Shown: one piece after another, positions 38,587 to 47,193 of the stretch
How positions within the stretch are numbered: the stretch's first letter is position 1
How the letters are laid out: every line of letters begins with the position of its first letter
Assembly (NCBI GenBank): GCA_030263665.1
Contig: SZPK01000005.1
Location: forward strand, 1-64,000
Reading direction: 5' to 3'
DNA from: Villigracilis sp024434165
GTDB lineage: Bacteria > Chloroflexota > Anaerolineae > Anaerolineales > Villigracilaceae
DNA: 64,000 bases
The notes under the pieces: model-generated
Told to the model about the DNA's origin: nothing
The model's database searches: none
The model's input: only the letters and a program-made list of their open reading frames with translations
Translations under genes and position numbers: made by a program

Positions 38587-39963
38587 TCATCCTGCCAGCA
38601 GCTCGTCCACTGCCTGCGCCAGTTCGCGGAGATTGCTCACCTTCAACACATTGTCGCAAAGCGGCGCATATCGGGGCATGTCGCTGTCGCCGTGCCACAT
38701 GTGCGGGGGTTCGGGATTCAGCCAGATGGTGCGTGTGGCGCGGCGGGTCATCGTGGAGAAAATGTCGAGGCGCGGATCGTTATAGTTGTTGCGTCCATCC
38801 CCGACGATCAGCAGGGTCGTCCCGCTGTTCAACGTGTCCATATATTCGTTTTGAAAATCGTTCAGCGACCAGCCGAGGTCGGTGTTGTAATGTCCGCTGG
38901 GCATGCGCCACAAAACGGAGGCAATCGCCTCGTCTGCGTTCGCGCCGCTGAAATCCTCCGAGATGGATTCAAGATGGTCAATGAACGCAAAGGCGTGCGT
39001 CTTGCGCACCTGTCCTTGAAGCGCGAAAAGAAAACTCAGCATCAACTCGGAGCAGAAGCGCATCGAAGTGCTGATGTCGCAGATGACCACGATCTTCGGT
39101 TTCTTGATTCGGTCTTTGTGGCGAATCTCCATCGGCACGCCGTGATACTTCAAGTTCGCGCGAATGGTCGCCTTCGGGTCGAGCTGCCCGCTCTTGGCAT
39201 GTTTCTGCCGCAGGGCAATGCGCGTGCGCAGCGCGGCGGCAAGCCGTTTCACCTCGCGTTGAAGCGCTTTTTTATCCGCATCCGAAAGCGCATGGAACGG
39301 ACGGTTCATCAGGTCGTCAATCCGTTCGCTGCGCGGATGGTCGCTCATGTTTTCGGCAAGCCGCTGCCCCGCAAACTGCTGGATCTGTTCCTGCATTCCC
39401 TGCATGTTTTGCTGGATCATGTTTCGGATTTGTTCGATGCGCTCGCGGTTCATACCCATCTGCGCGAGTTGCTCCATCAGTTCCCGCATCGCCTCGCGGA
39501 CTTCGGGGAACGCCATCGCCCGCATCATGCGCTGCGCCATCCAGTTTTGATATTGGAGATTATCCGCCTGGTTCAAGCCGACCAGCTGCGCCAGCGCCTC
39601 CAATTCGGACTTGGTGAGCGGTTCGCCATTCATCAGCCTTTCCATCCGCTGACGGAGATTCTCGGCAAACTGCTTCAACGCCTCCGCCAGCATCTGGATT
39701 TCTTCGGGTGTCAGATCGTCCGATGGATTTCCACCCATCAACGGCGGCTGCCCCGAGCCGAAGAAGAGCGGGAATAGTTTATCGAAGGTGGGGAGGTCTT
39801 TTGCGTCCTTGATAAGCGTTGCGCGCAGCGACAGGCGGAACTGCTCGCGGTCTTGAATCCCCATCAAGTCCACCGCCGAAAACGCCTCGGCGGATTCCGC
39901 CAGCGATACGCGCACGCCGCTCGCGCGCAGGGCTGAGATTAGTTGTAAGATGCGGGATTCCAT
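38587..39963 (-). CDS. VWA domain protein, CoxE-like
   Basis: 458 residues. N-terminal SGVRVSLAESAEAFSAVDLMG is typical of CoxE-like proteins. A long helical, Gln/Met-rich middle (about 90-230, many QMGMNRERIEQIRNMIQQN-like turns) is followed by a von Willebrand A domain with MIDAS residues in VVICDISTSMRF (DxSxS) and GDGRNN. Such proteins work with MoxR-type AAA ATPases to insert metals or remodel partners. The MoxR gene is at 40903 on the same strand, separated only by the TA module. Confidence 0.88.
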   Translation of the reverse strand: MESRILQLISALRASGVRVSLAESAEAFSAVDLMGIQDREQFRLSLRATLIKDAKDLPTFDKLFPLFFGSGQPPLMGGNPSDDLTPEEIQMLAEALKQFAENLRQRMERLMNGEPLTKSELEALAQLVGLNQADNLQYQNWMAQRMMRAMAFPEVREAMRELMEQLAQMGMNRERIEQIRNMIQQNMQGMQEQIQQFAGQRLAENMSDHPRSERIDDLMNRPFHALSDADKKALQREVKRLAAALRTRIALRQKHAKSGQLDPKATIRANLKYHGVPMEIRHKDRIKKPKIVVICDISTSMRFCSELMLSFLFALQGQVRKTHAFAFIDHLESISEDFSGANADEAIASVLWRMPSGHYNTDLGWSLNDFQNEYMDTLNSGTTLLIVGDGRNNYNDPRLDIFSTMTRRATRTIWLNPEPPHMWHGDSDMPRYAPLCDNVLKVSNLRELAQAVDELLAG

Positions 39964-39987
39964 AGTAGGCTCACTTGTGGCGACCAG

Positions 39988-40473
39988 TTACTCTTCTCCA
40001 ACTGCATCCAAGACCTGTCGAATTAATTTCTCGTCTAAATGCAAACTCACAGACTGCATCGCGAGCAGAATCTGTTTTACAGCAGGAATCAATCCACGTC
40101 TTTTTGCAAGGATGACTATGGCGAGCGAACCCTTTACGGGAACACCAAAACTGCTTGCGCATTTTCGCGCCGCGTCATCGTCAAGAATGGCTGTCCAGCC
40201 TGGATTATTGAGGGCAAACGAAATTACCGAAGTTTCTCCCGCTCCCAGATCCCACGCAATAAGTTCGGATGTTGGATCGGGTGGTTGAATAATATGAAAC
40301 TTTCCAGATTCAAGCGCCAGGCGTGCAGCGTCGTTTTCTGGTCCTGCCTTTATTTCCTCTGCAACCGCGCTGGGAACTACGATTTCGTGTGCGATTGCCG
40401 CGAACAGGTCAATCTGTCCGATTTTTCCCATGACGATCAAAGGCGATGCATTAAGGACCCAACGATCACTCAT
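39988..40473 (-). CDS. PIN-like (DUF3368) toxin-like nuclease
   Basis: 161 residues. WVLNASPLIVMGKIG is the PIN-like N-terminal motif with Asn for Asp, as in the protein at 8439. Acidic residues follow in EEIKAGPENDAA, LGAGETSVISFAL and ILDDDAARKCA. It overlaps its antitoxin-like partner by 8 bases. The C-terminal helical part (KRRGLIPAVKQILLAM) is typical for the subfamily. Toxin role inferred. Confidence 0.8.
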   Translation of the reverse strand: MSDRWVLNASPLIVMGKIGQIDLFAAIAHEIVVPSAVAEEIKAGPENDAARLALESGKFHIIQPPDPTSELIAWDLGAGETSVISFALNNPGWTAILDDDAARKCASSFGVPVKGSLAIVILAKRRGLIPAVKQILLAMQSVSLHLDEKLIRQVLDAVGEE

Positions 40474-40723
40474 CGCCGCTCTCGGCTATGATTTCATTTG
40501 CGCTGTACTGAAACGGGGAAACCGCGAACCGACCAAGCGCTGACATGAATTCCGCTCTTGAGATTCCCGCAACTTCAGCGGCTTTCGATTGTGAAATCAT
40601 GCCAACTTCATACCATTTGACCGCCGCAGCAAGACGCATTTCCCTCCCAAACGACTCGGGGTCAAGCCGCAATGTGGAAAGAACGCTGCGCGGTAAATCC
40701 AAAGAAACGTGTATGTTTGTCAT
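40466..40723 (-). CDS. UPF0175 family antitoxin-like protein
   Basis: 85 residues. NIHVSLDLPRSVLSTL begins the protein, followed by LAAAVKWYEVGMISQSKAAE and AGISRAEFMSALGRFAVSPF, the helix-turn-helix layout of UPF0175. GAGGTGAAGC precedes the ATG. It is the upstream partner of the PIN-like gene. The pair sits between the VWA and MoxR genes, which are usually neighbours. Confidence 0.8.
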   Translation of the reverse strand: MTNIHVSLDLPRSVLSTLRLDPESFGREMRLAAAVKWYEVGMISQSKAAEVAGISRAEFMSALGRFAVSPFQYSANEIIAESGDE

Positions 40724-40902
40724 GCTTCACCTCAGGACTATTACTCACCCTACGCAAATCGCCCGAAGGTTCTTGGAAAGAAAGTTTGTTTTATTACCAA
40801 ACTATCGGGATGGCGCGTAGTGTCTATTATCAGTACTTCACGAAAGTCCATATTTGGCGGGTTATTTCGTGATCTACTGATTATTATAAACCCGTGGTTT
40901 TA

Positions 40903-41871
40903 TCAATTCCCTGAAAACCTTCCAAAATCATCCGCAGGTCTCTGCCGAGAAGTGGGTGGAGGCGGCGGATTAATGTATTGCCGCTTCGCCTTTTGCAAGT
41001 CCGCTTCGTGCTTCAATAAAACAGAGAGCGTGTCTTCCAACACATCCTTATCCAAACTTGATGCGTTCAACGCCACGAGCGCGTTCGCCCAATCCAGTGT
41101 CTCGCTGATGGAAGGCGATTTTCGCATGTCCGCCTTGCGGAGTCGCTGCACGAATTCGACCGCCTGCTGCGCCAGTTTGGGATTCAGGTTGGGAACCTTC
41201 AAATGGACGACAGCAAGTTCTTCCTGCAAGGTCGGATAATCAATGAACAGGTACAAGCAGCGCCGCTTCAACGCTTCGGAAAGTTCGCGGGTGTTGTTGG
41301 AGGTCAGCACCACGAAAGGTTTGTGCTTCGCGGCGAGCGTTCCCAATTCCGGCACGGAGACTTGAAAGTCGCTCAGTACTTCGAGCAAAAAGGCTTCGAA
41401 CTCCGCGTCGGCGCGGTCAATTTCGTCAATCAGCAGCACCGTCGGTTTGTCGCTCAGGATTGCCTTCAACAGCGGGCGCATCAAGAGAAAACGCTCCGAG
41501 AAAAAGACATCTTCCTCTTTTGCGAGTCTATCCGCGGCTTCGGCAAGCGACTCTGCTTTGCCGAGGGTGTCGTTCAATTTATCGCGCAGTAACTGAGTGT
41601 AGAGCAGCTGTTTGGAATATTCCCACTCGTACAACGCCTTTGACTCATCCAATCCCTCGTAGCATTGCAGGCGGATCAACTCGCGTCCCGCCGCGCCTGC
41701 GATTGCCTTTGCCAGTTCGGTTTTTCCCACCCCGGCGGGACCCTCCGCCAGCAGCGGCTTGCCCAGTTTTTGCGCGAGATAAACGATGGTCGCAATTTCG
41801 TCCGAAGCGATATAACTTTGCTTCGAAAGTTCGGTTTTTACGGTCTTGGTTGAATCAAAAACGGTGGTCAT
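40903..41871 (-). CDS. MoxR-type AAA+ ATPase
   Basis: 322 residues. Walker A GPAGVGKTEL, Walker B in VLLIDEIDRAD, sensor 1 TSNNTRELS and arginine finger region ALKRRCLYLFIDYP. The MoxR family acts with VWA proteins as chaperone or metal-insertion machines. A proline run PPPPP precedes the C-terminus. AGGAGAGAG upstream fixes the start at 41871 rather than 41931. The VWA partner lies 940 bases downstream beyond the TA pair. Confidence 0.92.
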   Translation of the reverse strand: MTTVFDSTKTVKTELSKQSYIASDEIATIVYLAQKLGKPLLAEGPAGVGKTELAKAIAGAAGRELIRLQCYEGLDESKALYEWEYSKQLLYTQLLRDKLNDTLGKAESLAEAADRLAKEEDVFFSERFLLMRPLLKAILSDKPTVLLIDEIDRADAEFEAFLLEVLSDFQVSVPELGTLAAKHKPFVVLTSNNTRELSEALKRRCLYLFIDYPTLQEELAVVHLKVPNLNPKLAQQAVEFVQRLRKADMRKSPSISETLDWANALVALNASSLDKDVLEDTLSVLLKHEADLQKAKRQYINPPPPPTSRQRPADDFGRFSGN

Positions 41872-41890
41872 CTCTCTCCTTTGCGGCGAT

Positions 41891-41936
41891 AGACGCTGGA
41901 CAACTGACCATGGTCTGTCGTCTGTGGTCAATCGTC
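41891..41936. repeat. GTC-rich low-complexity repeat
   Basis: Words GACCATGGTCTGTCGTCTG and TGGTCAATCGTC, as at 6173-6212 and inside the HDAC gene (21461-21494). It fills the gap between the MoxR and GNAT genes. Confidence 0.45.
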
Positions 41937-42444
41937 ACGCACTTATATAAAACGCTTTATGGTACTCGACCTGCCCTCTCAGCGCTTCGTCATAAAAAGG
42001 AAGCGCCATGAAAAATTCGGGGGCAGGGGAGGCATGGTAGGTGAGACCAGCATAGGGCTTGAATCCGAAGCGTGGATAGTAATAGGGGCTGCCCTCCACC
42101 ACACATCCTTTTGCGCCGAGACCGCGCAGTCTTGCCAATCCTTCCCGGATAAGTTTCGAGCCGATGCCCTGCTTCTGCAATTCGGGCGCAACGGACACGG
42201 GTCCCAATCCGTACCAGCCGCGGTATTCGCCGTTGATGGTCACGGGCGAGAACGCCGCGTGCCCGGCGATCTTTCCATCCAATTCGGCAACAAGCGAAAG
42301 CGTCAGCATGCCCGCATCGCGCAGACCGTTCACGATGAGATGCTCGGTGGGGCGGTCGCTGAACCTGCCGAGGAACGCCGCATACGTGACCTGCGAAATG
42401 GCTTCGATGTCGCCTGCCTGTTCAGACCGAATGAGGATGTCCAT
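41935..42444 (-). CDS. GNAT family N-acetyltransferase
   Basis: 169 residues. Acetyl-CoA binding motif A is GLGPVSVAPELQKQGIGSKL. SPYYYPRFGFKPYAG is the C-terminal feature common in the YhbS-like group. Substrate cannot be stated. The gene starts 2 bases before the aspartase stop on the same strand, so these are cotranscribed. Confidence 0.87.
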   Translation of the reverse strand: MDILIRSEQAGDIEAISQVTYAAFLGRFSDRPTEHLIVNGLRDAGMLTLSLVAELDGKIAGHAAFSPVTINGEYRGWYGLGPVSVAPELQKQGIGSKLIREGLARLRGLGAKGCVVEGSPYYYPRFGFKPYAGLTYHASPAPEFFMALPFYDEALRGQVEYHKAFYISA

Positions 42445-42446
42445 GC

Positions 42447-43865
42447 TTACTTTTGTCCGGTTTCTTTCTTGATCCAGCGCGGTTGGGTCAGCACTTCGGG
42501 CTTAAGAATATCATTTAATTCCTCTTTTGTAAGTAGACCTTTGGCTAGGACGATTTCCTTCACGCTTTTGCCTGTGGCATAGGCTTCCTTCGCCACCATG
42601 CTTGCATTCTCGTACCCGATGAACGGATTCAACGCCGTGACGATCCCCACCGAGCGGTTCATGTGTTCTTCGAGCCGTTCACGGTTGGCGGTGATGCCTC
42701 TTACACAACGTTCGGCAAGGGTCAGACAGCCGTTGCGGAGGTAGATGAGATTGTCGAACAGGCTGTGCGCGATGATGGGTTCGAAGGCGTTGAGCTGCAG
42801 TTGTCCGCTTTCGGCGGCGAAGGAGACAGTCACGTCGTTTCCGATCACCAGAAATGCAATCTGATTCACCACTTCCGGGATGACCGGGTTCACCTTGCCG
42901 GGCATGATGCTCGACCCCGCTTGAACGGCGGGGAGGTTGATTTCGCCGAGCCCGGTCCGGGGTCCAGACGAAAGGAGGCGCAGATCGCTGCAAATCTTCG
43001 AGAGTTTTACCGCCACACGCTTAAGCACGCCTGAGAGCTGCACGAACGCGCCCACATCCTGCGTGGCTTCCACAAGGTTTCCCGCTGTGACGTATTCAAT
43101 GCCCGTCACTTCGCTGAGGTGCTTGCGCGCCAGCGCAGCGTAATCGGGATGGGCGTTGATGCCCGTGCCAATCGCTGTTGCGCCGAGGTTGATCTCCTGA
43201 ATCAAGAGCGCGCCTTCGCGCAGGCGCTGCTGGTCTTCTTCGAGCATCACTGCGTAAGTGCTGAATTCCTGACCCAGCGTCATCGGCACGGCGTCCTGCA
43301 ATTGTGTGCGCCCCATTTTCAAAACATCCTTGAATTCTTCGGCTTTGGCGGCGAAGGCAAGGCGCAGAACGTCCATGCCTGCGATCAGATCGTCTATCAA
43401 AAACCGCAGGGCGACCTTCACCGCCGTCGGGTACACATCGTTCGTGCTTTGACTCAGATTCACATGTTCGAGCGGATGCAAAAACCCGTACTCGCCGCGC
43501 TCGCGCCCGAGAATTTCCAGGGCGCGGTTGGCGATGACTTCGTTGGCGTTCATGTTCGTCGAAGTGCCTGCGCCGCCCTGAATCACATCCACGACGAACT
43601 GGTCGTGCCATTTGCCCGCGCGGATTTCCTCGCAGGCTTTGACGATCGCATTCGCGCGCGCTTCATCGAGCAGATTCAATTCGCAATTCGCCTGCGCGCA
43701 CGCCTGTTTCACGCATGCCAGCGCTCTCACCAGACTTGGATACGTGCTGATGGGAATATTGCTGATGGGAAAGTTTTCCAGCGCGCGCAGGGTGTGCACG
43801 CCGTAATAGAATTCGTTTGGAACTTCCCGTTCTCCCAAAAGGTCGTGTTCGATGCGGTACTTCAC
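42447..43865 (-). CDS. aspA: aspartate ammonia-lyase
   Basis: 472 residues, full length. It cleaves L-aspartate to fumarate and ammonia. Superfamily signature GSSIMPGKVNPVIPE is intact, with GGAGTSTNMNANEVIANRA and NLSQSTNDVYPTA. The N-terminus RIEHDLLGEREVPNEFYYGV fits aspartase better than class II fumarase, but fumarase cannot be fully excluded. Stop overlaps nothing; its ATG overlaps the upstream glycosyltransferase stop by 4 bases. Confidence 0.92.
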   Translation of the reverse strand: MKYRIEHDLLGEREVPNEFYYGVHTLRALENFPISNIPISTYPSLVRALACVKQACAQANCELNLLDEARANAIVKACEEIRAGKWHDQFVVDVIQGGAGTSTNMNANEVIANRALEILGRERGEYGFLHPLEHVNLSQSTNDVYPTAVKVALRFLIDDLIAGMDVLRLAFAAKAEEFKDVLKMGRTQLQDAVPMTLGQEFSTYAVMLEEDQQRLREGALLIQEINLGATAIGTGINAHPDYAALARKHLSEVTGIEYVTAGNLVEATQDVGAFVQLSGVLKRVAVKLSKICSDLRLLSSGPRTGLGEINLPAVQAGSSIMPGKVNPVIPEVVNQIAFLVIGNDVTVSFAAESGQLQLNAFEPIIAHSLFDNLIYLRNGCLTLAERCVRGITANRERLEEHMNRSVGIVTALNPFIGYENASMVAKEAYATGKSVKEIVLAKGLLTKEELNDILKPEVLTQPRWIKKETGQK

Positions 43866-45079
43866 GTTATGACTCCAAGGCTTTGATAGATTTCAAGGTT
43901 TGCCAGCAATTCCTTTTCCGGCGTGTATTGACTTAAAACCGCCTCCCTTGCGGACCTGCCGACTGCCTCCCGTTTCGCAGGCTGACTTAACACTTCAAGC
44001 ATTTTCTCCGCCAAACCCTCCGCGTCGTTGGCGTTCACGAAGAAGCCGTTCACGCCGTCCTGAATCACATCGAGCGCACCGCCGACCGGCGCGGCAATGA
44101 CGGGCTTTCCGCACGCCATCGCTTCGAGGATGGCGTTCGGCATTCCATCGCGCAGAGATGGGTGGATAAAAACATCCATCAAGGAATAATAGGCTGGCAG
44201 GTCGTTGTGAGGGACGTGCCCTGTGACGGTAATGGGTAACCGGAGATTGGCGGCTCGGAATTCGTCGAAGAATTTTTTGTCCTCGCCATCCCGCACCTCG
44301 CCGACAATTAGCAGGGAAGCAGGCATTTTCTTCGTGAACTGCGCGTAGCCAGACAGGAGAGAAGATAGCCCCTTTTTCTCCCGCAATTCGCCAACGAATC
44401 CAATAACAGGCATTTGGACTCCGGGAGGTTGCTCCCGCGAAGGCAGCAACAAACTTTGGACTCTGGGAGCCTGCTCCCGTGAGGGTGACAGCAAACCGTC
44501 TGACTCCAAGACACTCTGCGCCAGCGCCTCATTCCTCTCCATCGGCTTGAACCGTTCTGTATCCACCCCATTTGGAACGACTTTGATTTCCCTGTCAACA
44601 AACGCCTTTGCCTTCTTCGCCAAAACGCTGGCATTTGTCGTCACCGCGCTTGCATATTGCAGGGCATACATCACATGTGAAAACTTCGACGGGTCGAATG
44701 CCGCGCGCTCGATGTCATTGCCGCGAATGGACACCACGCTGGGAACACCCAGGTACTTCCCCGCGTACGCGCCGGCGAATCCCGCCATTGGAAGAAAGTA
44801 CGCATGGATCACATCGAACGGCTCCCGTTTGTGTTCTTCCACAAGAAGTTCGAACCAGTCCACCAGCGTATCGTCCACGCGCTTGTGTGCGCCGAAGCGC
44901 GTGACGCGGACTCCGCTGAGGCGTTGAGTCTGCCGCATGGTGGGTGGCAGACTCAACGTCGGAGCAAAGAGGCGGACGTCGTGCCCAGCCGAGGCGAGGG
45001 ACTCCCCCAATCGTCCTGTTGAGATTGCGAGACCGCCAATGTCGGGTGTATACTTTTCGGAAAGCAAGGCGATTTTCAT
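43862..45079 (-). CDS. GT4 family glycosyltransferase with in-frame repeat
   Basis: 405 residues, GT-B fold. IGGLAISTGRLGESLASAGH begins the N-terminal domain. The donor site is FIHPSLRDGMPNAILEAM with the E-x7-E motif, then ACGKPVIAAPVGG. Between residues of roughly 193 and 222 lie two 14-codon units, LLLPSREQPPGVQM-like and LLSPSREQAPRVQS-like, made of 42-bp tandem DNA at 44413-44496. They sit at the start of the second Rossmann domain, just before VIGFVGELREKKG, where homologues have a short linker. Sugar and acceptor unknown. Confidence 0.9.
   Translation of the reverse strand: MKIALLSEKYTPDIGGLAISTGRLGESLASAGHDVRLFAPTLSLPPTMRQTQRLSGVRVTRFGAHKRVDDTLVDWFELLVEEHKREPFDVIHAYFLPMAGFAGAYAGKYLGVPSVVSIRGNDIERAAFDPSKFSHVMYALQYASAVTTNASVLAKKAKAFVDREIKVVPNGVDTERFKPMERNEALAQSVLESDGLLSPSREQAPRVQSLLLPSREQPPGVQMPVIGFVGELREKKGLSSLLSGYAQFTKKMPASLLIVGEVRDGEDKKFFDEFRAANLRLPITVTGHVPHNDLPAYYSLMDVFIHPSLRDGMPNAILEAMACGKPVIAAPVGGALDVIQDGVNGFFVNANDAEGLAEKMLEVLSQPAKREAVGRSAREAVLSQYTPEKELLANLEIYQSLGVIT
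44413..44496 (-). repeat. two in-frame 42-bp tandem units in the GT4 gene
   Basis: Units 44413-44454 and 44455-44496 both begin TTTGGACTC and end GCAACAAAC or CAGCAAAC. Each holds GGGAG-(3)-GCTCCC, a small hairpin. 42 bases equal 14 codons, so frame is kept. They differ at about ten positions, so the duplication is not recent. Confidence 0.8.
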
Positions 45080-45092
45080 ATCATTATTTTAT

Positions 45093-45183
45093 GTCATTGC
45101 GAGGAGGGTGCTTTTTCCCGACGAAGCAATCTCCCAGTTAATTGTGGGATTGCTTCGCGGCGCAGGACGCCGCTCGCAATGAC
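45093..45183. repeat. GTCATTGCGAG palindromic repeat, full intergenic copy
   Basis: Outer arms GTCATTGCGAG and CTCGCAATGAC are perfect; inner arms GAAGCAATCTCCCA and TGGGATTGCTTCG pair. 91 bases. It is the best conserved copy and the reference for the one inside moeA. It lies between a GT4 gene and a zinc-finger gene that point away from it. Confidence 0.85.
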
Positions 45184-45195
45184 ATCAGAGGTTTT

Positions 45196-45477
45196 ATGGC
45201 TGAACAATGCGAAATGGTCATCGGTTATCTGGTTCCGCATCGCTGCGAAAACCCCGCTTTGGGGACGTGCGTCAAATGCGGGCGCGGGTTTTGCGACGAG
45301 CACACGAACGCGACGCGGGAGGGACGTGTGTGTCTTGCCTGCCAGCAGGGACTGGATATGCCCGTCGCTTTGCCGATTGCCGCTTCCACGTTTACCGCCG
45401 CCGACCTGGCGACCTTTGGAAGCGCCAGCGCCTGGGACGACGACGAAAGCGGGGATATGTTTTCGGACCTGAGTTGA
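45196..45477 (+). CDS. small protein with B-box-like zinc-binding cysteines
   Basis: 93 residues. CEMVIGYLVPHRCENPA, then GTCVKCGRGFCDEHT and VCLACQQG, supply paired Cys/His ligands in the pattern of B-box-type zinc fingers found in small bacterial proteins. The acidic C-terminus (DDDESGDMFSDLS) is without known domain. Start chosen at 45196; an earlier in-frame ATG at 45142 would lie within the palindromic repeat. Function unknown. Confidence 0.7.
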   Translation: MAEQCEMVIGYLVPHRCENPALGTCVKCGRGFCDEHTNATREGRVCLACQQGLDMPVALPIAASTFTAADLATFGSASAWDDDESGDMFSDLS

Positions 45478-45484
45478 TTCTTTC

Positions 45485-45548
45485 AAACACGAAGGACACA
45501 AAGTGCGCGAAGTTTTTTTTCTTCGTGACCTTGGCGTCCTTCGTGTTT
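45485..45548. terminator. CACGAAGG inverted repeat between convergent genes
   Basis: AAACACGAAGGACACAAAG on the left pairs imperfectly with CTTGGCGTCCTTCGTGTTT on the right; a T run is in the middle (45513-45520). It can terminate both convergent transcripts. A diverged relative is at 62263-62310. Confidence 0.5.
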
Positions 45549-46611
45549 AATAAGGTCCGATCATCTCCCAAATCTTTTTATTCTCTTCGATAAAATCATC
45601 GCAGCGCGCGCACGGCTTGAGCGCGGGCGGGTGCATCTTCAAACGCACCTGGCGATACGCCGCGCCCTCCCAAATTTCCCTGAATGATTGATGGATGATA
45701 TTGCCCAGCGGGGGAATTTTTTCGCGCGTCATGCAGCAAACATAAACATTGCCGTTGAAATCAATCAGCGTGTGCGTCCACGGTGCGTAACAGGGATGCT
45801 TGTCATAGAAGCCGAAAGCGTATCTCCCCGCGCGTCCCAACCGGACCTCGGACTCGTCCCTGCCAAAAGGAAACGCATCCTCATCCGAAACGATCAGCCC
45901 CAATTCGAGCGCGCGTTCTGCGATGCGAGGCGCGATCTCTTCATTGAATTTGGTGATGTCCTTCTTGCGCATCGAGAGGATTTCGCCGCAGTGGTCATCC
46001 ACGGGAATTAAGTTGATCCCGTCCGCGCCGAGTTCGTGCGCCAGGTCGGGGAGCGCGGCGAGCGTTTCGTAATTCGTGCGGCTGACCACGGTGTTGATGC
46101 GGATGGTCAATTTGCCCTTGTGCTTGTAACGTCGGAAGAGTTCCACCGCTTTGAGTGTGGCTTTGAACGCCCCTTCCACGCCGCGGATTTTCTCGTGCAT
46201 TTTGCGGATGGGTGAGTCAATGGAGATGTTCACCCCGCGCAGACCCGCCTCCACCAGCCGCTTGGCTTTCTCTTTGGTGATGAGCGTGCCGTTGGTGGTC
46301 ATGGTGACTTTGATTCCCAGCGACGACGCCAGTTCCACAAAATCCGGGATGTGCGGTCTCAGCATCGGCTCGCCGCCGGAGATGTGGATTTTCTTTGTCC
46401 CCATTTCCGCTAGTTCGGTGATGACATCTTTGAAGCGATCCACGCTGACGGGCGGCTCGCGCGTCTCGCGCCAGTGATTGCACATCTCGCATTTGAGGTT
46501 GCAGCCGTAGAACACCTTGAACTTGACGTACAAAGGTCTGTACGGGCGCGCATTCAAAACCGCCCCTTTGAATTCCTCTTTTTCGCTGGCAATGGACTCG
46601 GGGTTGTTCAT
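45547..46611 (-). CDS. radical SAM protein
   Basis: 354 residues. The [4Fe-4S]/SAM site is CNLKCEMC, followed by ISGGEPMLRP. A C-terminal cysteine set (HPCYAPWTHTLIDFNGNVYV, then CCMTREKIPPLG and CARCDDF) matches a SPASM or twitch auxiliary cluster region. Such proteins modify peptides, sugars or cofactors; no substrate gene is evident nearby. The ATG at 46611 has no ribosome site; TACAAT about 20 bases upstream could serve as -10. An in-frame start at 46659 is possible. Confidence 0.9.
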   Translation of the reverse strand: MNNPESIASEKEEFKGAVLNARPYRPLYVKFKVFYGCNLKCEMCNHWRETREPPVSVDRFKDVITELAEMGTKKIHISGGEPMLRPHIPDFVELASSLGIKVTMTTNGTLITKEKAKRLVEAGLRGVNISIDSPIRKMHEKIRGVEGAFKATLKAVELFRRYKHKGKLTIRINTVVSRTNYETLAALPDLAHELGADGINLIPVDDHCGEILSMRKKDITKFNEEIAPRIAERALELGLIVSDEDAFPFGRDESEVRLGRAGRYAFGFYDKHPCYAPWTHTLIDFNGNVYVCCMTREKIPPLGNIIHQSFREIWEGAAYRQVRLKMHPPALKPCARCDDFIEENKKIWEMIGPY

Positions 46612-46686
46612 AACGGTAAGTTTTGCAATTGTATCACCCGCGGAGTTGGGATACGACAATGCGATTTGATTGAACAGAGGCTTTTT

Positions 46687-47181
46687 TTACTCAATGCTTT
46701 CCAGCCAGAGCCTGTCGTCTTCCGCCTTTACTGCCCGCTCAGCCTCGTGGATGAGCATCGTTAAACTTCGTCTGCGGCGGAATGGGGCGTTGGGCGGCAA
46801 ATAGCCGCCCGGCAAAGGCGTTGGCTGATTGTTTTGCGATACATTGAAGCATGGCGACCATCGTTGGATAAGCAGCCGTTCGGCGGCATTCAACTCATTC
46901 CCTGCGCCGTCAAATTGCGCTGATCGTGAGTTCAACAGTTCGATCATGAATCCCATGGACCGCGGCCAGTTGCACCAAATGAAACGCCCGACGATCGAAT
47001 GTCCTTTGAACCCGCCGATCAAATGTTCCCACACGCGGTGAAAGGCAAGATGCGACTGACCGGCGTAGAATACGACGTTTTCATCCCGAAACAAATATAA
47101 ATCGAATTCCCTCCAGGATGCGGGACATTGTTCGAGAAGCAGGAACCGTTTTAGGGATATTGCAGCATTTTCACCGTTCAT
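46687..47181 (-). CDS. GIY-YIG-like domain protein
   Basis: 164 residues. LYLFRDENVVFYAGQSHLAF followed by HRVWEHLIGG resembles the GIY-YIG nuclease core (YIG strand, Gln-Ser turn, Arg helix), and AAERLLIQRWSPCFNVSQN resembles its catalytic Glu and terminal Asn. The first GIY motif is degenerate (LYLF). It may be a stand-alone nuclease of the homing or repair type. No transposase or intron is visible around it. Confidence in the fold is moderate. Confidence 0.6.
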   Translation of the reverse strand: MNGENAAISLKRFLLLEQCPASWREFDLYLFRDENVVFYAGQSHLAFHRVWEHLIGGFKGHSIVGRFIWCNWPRSMGFMIELLNSRSAQFDGAGNELNAAERLLIQRWSPCFNVSQNNQPTPLPGGYLPPNAPFRRRRSLTMLIHEAERAVKAEDDRLWLESIE

Positions 47182-47193
47182 GGAAATGGACGC

